A DNA stretch of 14,880 bases, taken from Akkermansiaceae bacterium (GTDB lineage Bacteria > Verrucomicrobiota > Verrucomicrobiia > Verrucomicrobiales > Akkermansiaceae). The DNA is taken from positions 5,199-20,078 of the forward strand of contig WTJZ01000215.1 of the NCBI GenBank assembly GCA_011524615.1. Reading direction: 5' to 3'. Shown one piece after another: positions 7,465 through 13,988 of this stretch (positions are counted from its first letter, which is position 1; each line of letters begins with the position of its first letter). The translations under genes were made by a program, and so were the position numbers. Below the pieces are notes generated by a model. That model was not told the origin of the DNA and did not search any database. It was given only the letters and a program-made list of their open reading frames with translations.

Positions 7465-8310
7465 TTAGCTAACAGGAGTAGGAGTGATCGAACGCTTCAG
7501 TTGTTGGATACACGGGATCTCAGAGTCGAGGCCTTCTTTTTGTAATGAGGTCTCGATGTTGTTAAGGACTCTGATGATGATCGCGAAGAATGGGCATGGG
7601 CCAGAGAGGGCCGTCTTTGCTTGCTGGGAGAGGAGTGGGTTCTCCCTGATGATTTCTTGAGGCCAGAGTACGCGTGCGTTATTATAGGCATCGATCGCGT
7701 AGGGACCCTTAGCACTAGGAACCCATGCGAGAAAGTGGCCAGGATAGTTACACCCATAGACGCTCAAGCCAAACCGGTTAGAGAGTAGCATGTAAATAAC
7801 GACGAGGGTGATCGGGTTTCCTATTCCATTATTCAGCACCCATGTGAGATCAGAGTTCTCGAGAGCGAAGTAGGTTTGCTTATTGCCAGTGAGTCGGGCG
7901 TCTTTGAATAGGTATTGCGCTAGCAGATCGGGGGTGCTTGATGCCTCGGCGAGATGGATCTCATCGGCGAGTAGATCGAGAGCGTCTGAGAGACTGGTGC
8001 GGAGTGATACTCCGTCATGTAGGTAATCCGAGAGCAGAGAGAGCAAGTACTCGAAGGTCTCCCAGTCCTGACTATCATTCTGCAAGAAGCGTCTGGGAAC
8101 CTGCCAGTTGTCCATGAGGTATTGCCGCCTTCCAGGCATGAGATGTTTTGAGAGAATCTTACTCTCAGCTGGAGTGAGGCTGAGAGCCTCGCTGGCAAGC
8201 TCTTCACTCATATCGCCCTGGAACTGTTCTACATATGTGGCAACAGCGCTCTGCACGGCAGGCTCCGGGTCGTCTAGTAACTTGAGGATATGGACAAGAT
8301 CGGATGACAC
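7465..8310 (-). CDS. SirB1/transglutaminase-like family protein with HEAT-like N-terminus
   Basis: This 281-aa protein has a SirB1-type transglutaminase-like core. The signature is SDLTWVLNNGIGNPITLVVIYMLL (153-176), then GLSVYGCNYPGHFLAW (181-196) and IDAYNNARVL (206-215). Here C187, H192 and D207 could make a Cys-His-Asp triad; many SirB1 relatives lack such a set, and enzymatic activity is unproven for the family. Residues about 1-30 resemble one HEAT repeat (VHILKLLDDPEPAVQSAVATY). The C-terminal helix FFAIIIRVLNNIETSLQKEG matches the family's RMLxNL segment. The TPR tail seen in some homologues is absent. The start is a GTG without Shine-Dalgarno. It is the first gene of a two-gene operon with radC. 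The function is not known. Confidence 0.85.
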   Translation of the reverse strand: MSSDLVHILKLLDDPEPAVQSAVATYVEQFQGDMSEELASEALSLTPAESKILSKHLMPGRRQYLMDNWQVPRRFLQNDSQDWETFEYLLSLLSDYLHDGVSLRTSLSDALDLLADEIHLAEASSTPDLLAQYLFKDARLTGNKQTYFALENSDLTWVLNNGIGNPITLVVIYMLLSNRFGLSVYGCNYPGHFLAWVPSAKGPYAIDAYNNARVLWPQEIIRENPLLSQQAKTALSGPCPFFAIIIRVLNNIETSLQKEGLDSEIPCIQQLKRSITPTPVS

Positions 8311-8416
8311 GATGTGGAATTCTACACTACATTCTCACAAGTTAGCACGGAGAAAATATGATTATTTGCCAAAGCCTGATTCTGTAGGGATAGAGATGAG
8401 TGTCCATCCAGAGACT

Positions 8417-9529
8417 CTACTGCAGGATCTGCGAGACGAGTGGCATGAATGAGTCGAGATCGATCGGGCCGTCTGGATCATCATCGGGGTTCTCTGTCCA
8501 GTGCGCTGCGTAGGGCTGTCCTAATGTAGCGCAGAGGTGGTAAAAGTGTGGGAACATAAAGGTGCCTGAGAAGCATTCGATCAGCTTCGTCTGAGATCCT
8601 GCAAAGACCATGTTCGTCATCGCAGCACCATGAGGTCCGACGACATGAGAGGCCTGAGAGAAGAGCTCCGCTTGTTCACGAATGGTACGGCTCCCAATCA
8701 CAATGTGCTCGAAGCCTAGCGGTTCAAGAGCGGCAATGACTTCGTCCTCGTTGGTGATGCGGCGTCTCCACCCATCGTTTCTACTGAGGTAGAGTTTACG
8801 CGATGGGGTAGGATGTGGCTCTGAGCCGAAGAGGCCTCTGAGGTAGGAGACTGCTTCATCCGGGATCAGTGCGACCGCTCCTCTGGGGATGTATGAGACT
8901 TGTTCTAGGGCATAGTGGCTATGGTGTTCTAGCGGGATGATCTTCTCCATGGGGATACCGAGTGCTTCGTAAGAGAGGAGTTGGTATCGGCGGCAGGTCG
9001 GAGCGAGGATGTAGTCATACTCATCCCAATCAATAAAGCGCGCGGTCGGGAGGGTATCGATCAGCCAGTGGAAGTAATTCTTCCATGAGGCCGCAGAGAC
9101 AAAGGCAAATCCCTTCCCCTTTAGCGGCTTAACGGGAGGGAGACCAGTGTAGCGGAGGAGGCGGTGCTTATGCGTTTGACGAGGTTTAAAGTCAGGTGTG
9201 AGGTCTCCTATAATGTGATTCTCAGCATTGATGAAAACCCCATTTTGTGAGAATATTCTGATGTTCTGTAGCGTATGATTCACCCGAGGCTCGATAACGT
9301 CTGGAATAATAGAGAGTCGTTCGTGAACCTTAGGGTGGACGAATACCTCATTGATCGGAGGACGACGGTCCTCGGGACGGAGTAGTTCGGCGACGTGTGA
9401 TGGTGTATCAGTCGCGGCAGAGATCCCCGTTGGCGGTGGGAAGTCCCACTCTGGTGGGCAATGGATTACATCACTTTGTGCGCCCTTATTCTTCTTTCCT
9501 TTCCTGCGGTTTCTCGTCGGTAATGCCAT
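8417..9529 (-). CDS. Glycosyltransferase family 61 protein (DUF563-type)
   Basis: This 370-aa protein matches GT61 glycosyltransferases, which transfer sugars such as xylose or GlcNAc to glycan acceptors; bacterial members often sit in polysaccharide or lipopolysaccharide loci. Family marks are SWKNYFHWLIDTLP (148-161), RKLYLSRNDGWRRRITNEDEV (244-264) and SQASHVVGPHGAAMTNMVFA (291-310). The ATG at 9529 gives MALPTRNRRKGKKNKG, a very basic start with no signal peptide or membrane segment. An in-frame GTG at 9607 would add 26 residues of uncertain value. No Shine-Dalgarno is present. It is followed on the same strand, after 106 bases, by the SirB1-like gene, so read-through is possible. No other glycan-synthesis gene is nearby, so the acceptor cannot be inferred. 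Confidence 0.9.
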   Translation of the reverse strand: MALPTRNRRKGKKNKGAQSDVIHCPPEWDFPPPTGISAATDTPSHVAELLRPEDRRPPINEVFVHPKVHERLSIIPDVIEPRVNHTLQNIRIFSQNGVFINAENHIIGDLTPDFKPRQTHKHRLLRYTGLPPVKPLKGKGFAFVSAASWKNYFHWLIDTLPTARFIDWDEYDYILAPTCRRYQLLSYEALGIPMEKIIPLEHHSHYALEQVSYIPRGAVALIPDEAVSYLRGLFGSEPHPTPSRKLYLSRNDGWRRRITNEDEVIAALEPLGFEHIVIGSRTIREQAELFSQASHVVGPHGAAMTNMVFAGSQTKLIECFSGTFMFPHFYHLCATLGQPYAAHWTENPDDDPDGPIDLDSFMPLVSQILQ

Positions 9530-9792
9530 GATGAATGTGGGAAGTATGATCTCGCTACAAGGGGAAGAGGCAAGAGTAAATCGCAGCTTTCTGATACAGT
9601 GGGGCACATCGTTGATTTCCGTTATGGGCTGTTCCCGATAGACAATATGGCGTGTTATTGATCGCGATTACTGATGGGATCTAGAGCGGGAGAGAGAGGG
9701 GTATTAGTTTTTATCATGGTGTGATTTATGGATTGGCATTGTTTCTGCTCTTTTGTATTGTTCTTTTAGAAATGCCTGATATTGTGCTGGGT
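9530..9792. other. Divergent intergenic region between GT61 and rpoN
   Basis: This stretch of 263 bases separates the divergent starts of GT61 and rpoN. On the rpoN side it carries the overlapping sigma-70/sigma-54-type promoter candidate listed separately. On the GT61 side I see no convincing -35/-10 pair. Open frames that extend rpoN back to 9721 encode an implausible hydrophobic leader. Confidence 0.6.
9733..9761 (+). promoter_or_regulatory. Candidate rpoN promoter with overlapping sigma-70 and sigma-54 elements
   Basis: TTGGCA (9733-9738) is followed after exactly 17 bases by TATTGT (9756-9761), a reasonable sigma-70 promoter. The same TTGGCA also begins a -24/-12-type sequence (9733-9749) that matches 11 of 14 informative positions of YTGGCACGRNNNTTGCW, with the GG and GC pairs at the required spacing. 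Transcription from either would begin shortly after 9761, which supports the rpoN start at 9793 (or 9772) over 9721. This is inference from motif matching. Confidence 0.5.
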
Positions 9793-11190
9793 ATGGCAGG
9801 CACTGGATTGCATCAGAATTTATCTCAGACTCAGACTTTAGCGCCGCAGATCCGGCAGAGTTTGGAAATCTTACAGGCCAGTACATTAGAGTTAAGTCAG
9901 TTGGTACAGCAGTCCTTGGAAGTGAATCCTGTGTTAGAGGACTTAACAGAATCAGTTTCGTTACAAGAACTGAACGAGCAATCTACTGATCCAGAGCGAA
10001 GTGATACGAGTCAGGAGCAATATGAGGATCTCCGCGAGTTGGCGATCTTAGAGAACCGTTCGACAGGTGGAGGTGTAGAGGCTCAGGAGCGCCGAGAGTA
10101 CCTGATGAATTCTCTAGTAGGGTCAGAGACTCTACAGCAACACCTCCTCGATCAGCTCGAGGTCAGTCTAGCAGATGATGAGCAGAGGGAGATCGTGAGA
10201 ATATTGATCGGAGATCTAGATGACCGAGGGTATTTGGAGACTCCGCTTTCTCAGATGGCGGCGACCTTTGGGATCTTGTTAGATAAGGTGGAAGAGGCGA
10301 GAGATCGTCTGCAGAGTTTCAAGCCTGCGGGGGTTGGCGCTGCGGATCTCCGCGAGTGTTTGCTGATTCAGCTTGAGCAACTGCATTTACAGGATTCGAT
10401 CGAATATGATATTGTACGCGATTACCTCAATATTCTTGCTAGGAAACAGTTTAACCAGATTGCGAAGGCGTTGAAGGTCTCTGAAGATGAGATTATGGAG
10501 GCTGCTAAGCGCATTGCTAAGCTAGACCCAGCGCCGGGCTCATCCTTTGATGGGACGAACAATCCGATCGTGATTCCGGACCTTAAGTTTGCAAGAGGTG
10601 AGGATGGAGACTGGCATGCGTCTCTGACGAACGAATACTTGCCTAAGATCAGGATCAGTGATGCTTACAAGAGTATGCTCTCTACTGGTCAAGATCGTGG
10701 CGTACAGTCCTATCTGAAGGATCAGATCCGTGAAGGACGTCACTTGATCAAGGCCCTTGATCAGAGACAAGAGACTATCCTAGCGATTGGAGAGGAGATC
10801 ATCATGAAGCAAGAGGAGTTCCTCCAACACGGACTTTCTAAGTTACACCCTCTCACAATGAATGATATTGCCGATAAGATTGGGATCCATGCGACTACGG
10901 TCTCTCGTGCCGTGCATGGTAAGTATGTAGATACACCGTTCGGAGTGATCGAGTTGAGACGCTTCTTTGCGAGTGGATATACTAAGGAGTCTGGTGAAAC
11001 AGTCTCTAATACGGGGGTGAAGGAGACCATTCAGAAGATCGTTGAGGGGGAGGACAAGAAGAAGCCGTACTCAGACTCTGCGATCGAAAAGCTGCTCGCT
11101 AAGCAAGGCCTGAAGGTTGCTCGAAGAACGATCGCTAAGTATCGGGAACAGTTGAACATTTTGCCCTCCCACTTACGGAAGGGGTTCTAA
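9793..11190 (+). CDS. rpoN: RNA polymerase sigma-54 factor
   Basis: Sigma-54 directs RNA polymerase to -24/-12 promoters and needs AAA+ activator proteins. The ATG at 9793 gives 465 aa and the expected glutamine-rich region I (HQNLSQTQTLAPQIRQSLEIL, then STLELSQLVQQSLEVNPVLEDL). Starting at 9721 (GTG) would add a membrane-like leader and is rejected; 9772 (ATG) is possible. The acidic region II is followed by the core-binding domain (about 95-280). The DNA-binding domain has the helix-turn-helix MNDIADKIGIHATTVSRAVHGKYVDTPFG, and the RpoN box ARRTIAKYRE is at 443-452. All key parts are present, so the factor should be functional. No activator gene is in the window. The gene is monocistronic; its 3' flank holds duplicated and hairpin-forming sequence instead of a classical terminator. 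Confidence 0.97.
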   Translation: MAGTGLHQNLSQTQTLAPQIRQSLEILQASTLELSQLVQQSLEVNPVLEDLTESVSLQELNEQSTDPERSDTSQEQYEDLRELAILENRSTGGGVEAQERREYLMNSLVGSETLQQHLLDQLEVSLADDEQREIVRILIGDLDDRGYLETPLSQMAATFGILLDKVEEARDRLQSFKPAGVGAADLRECLLIQLEQLHLQDSIEYDIVRDYLNILARKQFNQIAKALKVSEDEIMEAAKRIAKLDPAPGSSFDGTNNPIVIPDLKFARGEDGDWHASLTNEYLPKIRISDAYKSMLSTGQDRGVQSYLKDQIREGRHLIKALDQRQETILAIGEEIIMKQEEFLQHGLSKLHPLTMNDIADKIGIHATTVSRAVHGKYVDTPFGVIELRRFFASGYTKESGETVSNTGVKETIQKIVEGEDKKKPYSDSAIEKLLAKQGLKVARRTIAKYREQLNILPSHLRKGF

Positions 11191-11208
11191 TCAGGACTCC
11201 TGAGATAA

Positions 11209-11238
11209 CAGTCTGCAGGAGTTCAGTCTGCAGGAGTT
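11209..11238. repeat. 15-bp perfect tandem duplication downstream of rpoN
   Basis: The unit CAGTCTGCAGGAGTT occurs twice in direct succession, 18 bases after the rpoN stop. Both copies contain CAGGAGT, which can pair with ACTCCTG at 11196-11202, so two alternative hairpins are possible in the rpoN 3' untranslated region. Confidence 0.85.
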
Positions 11239-11245
11239 GAGTATT

Positions 11246-11297
11246 CTAGAGATGGAGAGGGAATCGTATTACAGTACCCTGCTCCTTATCTCTGTAG
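11246..11297. other. Long imperfect hairpin between convergent rpoN and HAD genes
   Basis: Four stem blocks pair across a 15-base loop: CTA/TAG, GAGAT/ATCTC, GGAG/CTCC and AGGG/CCCT, 16 bp in all, with bulges (G, TT and TG) only on the right arm. It lies between two convergent stop codons, so it could form at the 3' end of either transcript. No T-tract follows on either strand, so it is not called an intrinsic terminator. Confidence 0.55.
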
Positions 11298-11301
11298 AGC
11301 T

Positions 11302-12042
11302 TTATCTGATAGGATAGAGTCCTGCTAACATCGTTACAGCGATTTTTATTTGGCCTTTTTTATCGCTGAATGGTCTTTCTGGGGTGAAAACGGTTGCCTC
11401 CGGCGCGTGGTTCTGTAGTCTCTCAGAGGGGTGGACGAGGACCGCATCTTGACAAGCGTCAATGAGTGGGATGTCAGCGCTACTATCTGTGTAAGCAGTA
11501 GAAGAAGGGAGGGGGAATTGCTCATCCTTGTCCTGCAGATAGAGCCACCACTTGAGAGTAAGGATCTTTTGGTGTCCCTTATTGTTACCTATTGGGAACT
11601 GAGGAAAGAGAGGGTAAAATTCGTAAGGGTTCAGGTCTGTCCCGAAGGTTAGGTTCGCGCCGAGTTTGTGCCCGATCTTCTGGACATAGAGCGATGGGCT
11701 GGCAGAGGTGAGGATCACGAAGTCGCCCCGTTCCTGATGCGCTCTCATCTTTTCGACGATCTCTGGGTAGAAGATATCAGGGTAATAATGGTCGACAAAG
11801 TCTTGTGTGAGTGATTCTACCTCACGTGCGGAGAGTCCATGTAAGATGCAGAGGAAGGCGCGCTTCATGATCTCAGCGCCGAGTAGCTTAAATAAGGGGA
11901 GGAGAGTAAAGAAGAAGATAAGGTAGATACGTCTCCAGGGGTATTTATGAAAGACCCAGTTAGCGAATAAGAGCTGCATGTCCCACGGGACGAGCGTCTG
12001 GTCTAGGTCGAAGAGAGCGTATCCTTTATTACTGGGCATCAT
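11302..12042 (-). CDS. HAD-IB family phosphatase-like protein
   Basis: This 246-aa HAD-superfamily hydrolase belongs to subfamily IB (phosphoserine-phosphatase-like). All four HAD motifs are visible: DLDQTL (12-17, nucleophile D12 and acid D14), LTSAS (111-115), K155 in NNKGHQK, and YTDSSADIPLI (184-194, D186 and D190). A hydrophobic stretch IYLIFFFTLLPLFKLLG (39-55) in the cap region could be membrane-associated, as in other HAD-IB proteins. The start is one of two tandem ATGs (12042 or 12039); an upstream TTG at 12078 would read through the hairpin and is disfavoured. There is no Shine-Dalgarno. A terminator-like hairpin ends 11 bases before the start. The substrate is unknown; phosphomonoesters such as phosphoserine or lipid phosphates are family possibilities. 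Confidence 0.88.
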   Translation of the reverse strand: MMPSNKGYALFDLDQTLVPWDMQLLFANWVFHKYPWRRIYLIFFFTLLPLFKLLGAEIMKRAFLCILHGLSAREVESLTQDFVDHYYPDIFYPEIVEKMRAHQERGDFVILTSASPSLYVQKIGHKLGANLTFGTDLNPYEFYPLFPQFPIGNNKGHQKILTLKWWLYLQDKDEQFPLPSSTAYTDSSADIPLIDACQDAVLVHPSERLQNHAPEATVFTPERPFSDKKGQIKIAVTMLAGLYPIR

Positions 12043-12043
12043 T

Positions 12044-12074
12044 CGTATAAGAAAAGCGAGGCTGAGCCTCGCTT
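12044..12074 (-). terminator. Terminator-like hairpin between the transglycosylase and HAD genes
   Basis: On the minus strand AAGCGAGGC and GCCTCGCTT form a perfect 9-bp stem with a 3-base loop (12054-12074), followed by TTCTTATAC. It lies 58 bases after the transglycosylase stop and could end that transcript. The U-tract is interrupted, and the hairpin also lies directly before the HAD start codon, so a partial terminator or attenuator is equally possible. Confidence 0.6.
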
Positions 12075-12132
12075 GCAATCATATTCTGGTATCTTGTGGG
12101 ATAGTTTCTATCTGAGTTCTCCCCTTAGACGA

Positions 12133-12816
12133 TTAGAAGACGCGGCGTATCCAAGGAGTGTAGTCCGCAGGCTTTGCATGTGGGGGAGGAGGAATAATGT
12201 TGTTCTTAGGGCTGTCGTAGTCAACTCCTCTCAGCCAAGCTTGGATCTGAGGGTGCTTGTGGTTCCTTCTGAGGACACTCCAGTAACGTGCAGCTCCTCG
12301 CCAGTTTCCGACTCCGCCACTTGATACAACTCCATCCCCAACGATGAATCGGTTCAATGCGATCGCTCCGATACGGAGAGAGATAGACGGATTATGAAGA
12401 TCCTCTGGAGTTGCTAGCGTGGGGAGATAACCGGTAGCGCTCTCGTAGGAGAATTGTAGCAGACCTCTACTGATTACATTATTCCCATGACGGTCTAGTA
12501 TGCCTTTTTCTTCATAGAAGAGGGCGGTACGATGACTGCTCTCCATCCACGAAATCGCAGAGAGGAAGAGACCCCAGAACTCTAATCGCTCTTCAGGAGT
12601 ACGAGTGAGGTAATCAGGACAGTAATTCTGGATGTCACTAGGAATTGTCGTCACGAGCTGTGGTGCCTCTAACTGGATGTAGTGCTTAGCAAGCGCATGA
12701 TACTGCGGATAGTCTCTGCGCCAATCCCACGTGTAGGTCTTGGTTTGGAAGAGAGAGCAAGAGGTGAGCAAGAGAAGACACGCGGAAAGTGCGCACCAAG
12801 AAGCAGAAGTTTTCAT
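12133..12816 (-). CDS. Lipoprotein with lytic transglycosylase-like (SLT/lysozyme-fold) domain
   Basis: This is a 227-aa predicted outer- or inner-membrane lipoprotein: the leader ends in the lipobox LLTSC with C20 as the lipidated residue. The mature part resembles a goose-lysozyme/soluble lytic transglycosylase domain that cleaves peptidoglycan glycan strands. Matching elements are FLSAISWMESS (84-94, E92 the likely catalytic acid), SRGLLQFSYESATGY (116-130, the GLMQ-like motif), a D-P-x-x-xLRIGA helix (about 139-155) and GAARYWSVLRR (174-184). The tail is proline-rich (IIPPPPHAKP). Its ATG is 3 bases after the stop of the DUF1287 gene, so the two form an operon and probably act on the same cell-wall target. 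No Shine-Dalgarno is visible. The exact transglycosylase family is unassigned. Confidence 0.82.
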   Translation of the reverse strand: MKTSASWCALSACLLLLTSCSLFQTKTYTWDWRRDYPQYHALAKHYIQLEAPQLVTTIPSDIQNYCPDYLTRTPEERLEFWGLFLSAISWMESSHRTALFYEEKGILDRHGNNVISRGLLQFSYESATGYLPTLATPEDLHNPSISLRIGAIALNRFIVGDGVVSSGGVGNWRGAARYWSVLRRNHKHPQIQAWLRGVDYDSPKNNIIPPPPHAKPADYTPWIRRVF

Positions 12817-12819
12817 CGA

Positions 12820-13554
12820 TTAATCAAGTTGGTAACGGTAGTGACCTGTGATTTGGTAGTCGAAGAGGCAGTCTTCCCACTGTGGTCCGATACCGATGTT
12901 GTGCACGATCCATGGTGTCGGATCGTCTTCTACTGGGCTAGGTACCACGATGCCGATATGTGGTGCTCCGTGAGAGAGCTTCCATGTGACAATGTCGCCT
13001 GGCTTGTAGCTAGCAGGATTAGTCTGTGAGATAGTGAGGTTCTCACCATTTCTGAGGAAAAAGTTCTGCAGGTTAGGGACACGGCGGTGATCAATGTTTG
13101 CGTCACGTTTAGTCAAATCCCATGTCTTTGGGTAGGAGTCAAAGTGTTGCCCCATATCCTCATGAACGAGTTCTTGGAGGTCGACCCCGATGGCTCTGAA
13201 GGATCTGATCACTACGTCAGTACAGACTCCTTTGTGCGCGGGTATGTCGCCCATCGGATACGCGATTTCATAATAGGCGGGGTCATAAGAAATTGTATGT
13301 GTCGTGCGATCGAGAACAGCAGACATAAACTGATCGTATTTGGTCTCAGAAACATAGTTCTTCGCGATGAATTCTTGTGCTGACGACTTACTTACGGTGT
13401 TCGACTGGCTGGCGATCAGGTCTGTTACACCGAATTTGTAGAGCCCAAATCCTACTAAAAGGAGTACAAAAATGGCGAAAAGTGGTTTTATTGGCGATTT
13501 TTTCTCTGGGCGTCGAGGGACGCTCCCGATGTATTCTATCTGTCGCAACTGCAT
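12820..13554 (-). CDS. DUF1287 family membrane-anchored protein (papain-fold peptidase-like)
   Basis: This 244-aa protein carries the DUF1287 domain, a family distantly related to NlpC/P60 papain-like enzymes. Residues 1-20 are cytoplasmic and basic (RRPEKKS), one transmembrane helix spans about 24-41 (PLFAIFVLLLVGFGLYKF), and the rest should face the periplasm. Family marks are SYDPAYYEIAYPMGDIPAHKGVCTDVVIRSFR (89-120, with C111 the putative nucleophile), DLQELVHEDM (125-134), NIDHRRVPNLQNFF (153-166) and PGDIVTWKL..GAPHIGIV (185-203, H199 a candidate base). A peptidoglycan amide-bond substrate is inferred from fold and from the cotranscribed lytic transglycosylase, not shown. It is first in the operon; an 18-bp palindrome lies 33 bases upstream of the start. 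Confidence 0.87.
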   Translation of the reverse strand: MQLRQIEYIGSVPRRPEKKSPIKPLFAIFVLLLVGFGLYKFGVTDLIASQSNTVSKSSAQEFIAKNYVSETKYDQFMSAVLDRTTHTISYDPAYYEIAYPMGDIPAHKGVCTDVVIRSFRAIGVDLQELVHEDMGQHFDSYPKTWDLTKRDANIDHRRVPNLQNFFLRNGENLTISQTNPASYKPGDIVTWKLSHGAPHIGIVVPSPVEDDPTPWIVHNIGIGPQWEDCLFDYQITGHYRYQLD

Positions 13555-13587
13555 ATTATTAAAAATTTAAGAAGGATTTATGATTTA

Positions 13588-13605
13588 CAAGAATGGTCAT
13601 TCTTG
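13588..13605. promoter_or_regulatory. 18-bp perfect palindrome upstream of the DUF1287 operon
   Basis: CAAGAATG-GT-CATTCTTG has perfect 8-bp arms and a 2-base centre, 33 bases upstream of the DUF1287 start codon. A palindrome with so short a centre is a poor RNA hairpin loop but a typical binding site for a homodimeric regulator. Its place around the expected promoter suggests an operator. No regulator gene is nearby. Confidence 0.55.
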
Positions 13606-13721
13606 CGGCCTAAACTATAATCTATCCCATAATTGGTATACGTTTAGATGTCGAATATTTTTCACTTTTTATCTGAATTTCACAATCGACAAAATGAGGA
13701 GCTAAAAGCGGTCTGAGGTCG

Positions 13722-13759
13722 CAAAAAACAAGCGCCTAGGTCACAAGTGACCGAGGCGC
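13722..13759 (-). terminator. Orphan intrinsic terminator, minus strand
   Basis: On the minus strand GCGCCTCGGTCAC and GTGACCTAGGCGC form a 13-bp stem with one mismatch and a 2-base AA/TT centre (so about a 4-base effective loop), followed by TTGTTTTTTG. It ends transcription heading toward the DUF1287 operon, yet no accepted minus-strand gene lies upstream of it. The plus strand has no T-tract. Confidence 0.85.
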
Positions 13760-13988
13760 CAGTAGATAGAGTAATGAGTAATGTAGAAACGTGTGTTACT
13801 TCAATTCCTACGCTTATCAATGTGCTCTAAGTTGAGAGTTTTGGACACTTTTTGGAAAAAAGGTGAGATATTGTCGTTTTGGCTGATGGTGAGGGTGTTA
13901 TGATACGGTTGTGTGTCTTGGACAAATAGTAAAAATTGATTGGCAAGATGTGGGGGACTATGCAGTATGATGCCACTTACGATTTTAT

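Larger units (their letters stand above)
13555..13988. other. Divergent intergenic region between DUF1287 and the pilus ATPase
   Basis: This 434-base region holds the upstream signals of two divergent genes. From left to right it contains the 18-bp palindrome (13588-13605), an AT-rich section with -10-like TATAGT and TATGGG on the minus strand, an orphan minus-strand terminator (13722-13759), and about 230 bases without a convincing gene. An open minus-strand frame (13801-14073) overlaps the pilus gene and is not accepted as coding. Confidence 0.6.

Noticed and set aside
9530..9607. Longer GT61 start (GTG at 9607)
   Set aside because: The extra residues are not recognisable; the ATG at 9529 gives a normal-length protein. 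It cannot be fully excluded.
9721..9792. N-terminal extension of RpoN from a GTG at 9721 encoding a hydrophobic helix
   Set aside because: Sigma-54 does not carry a membrane leader, the candidate promoter lies inside this stretch, and the ATG at 9793 gives the canonical region I.
9704..9886. 60-codon minus-strand frame over the rpoN start
   Set aside because: It lies across the rpoN N-terminus and its promoter candidate, and has no recognisable feature.
12043..12078. Longer HAD start (TTG at 12078)
   Set aside because: It would translate through the perfect hairpin and add residues before the conserved DLDQT motif that HAD-IB proteins do not need.
12682..13383. Plus-strand open frames opposite the transglycosylase and DUF1287 genes
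   Set aside because: They are antisense to two well-recognised proteins and show low-complexity, unrecognisable products.
13732..13759. Possible tRNA-like or structured RNA from the GC-rich hairpin
   Set aside because: There is a single hairpin with no cloverleaf partners; it is fully explained as an intrinsic terminator.
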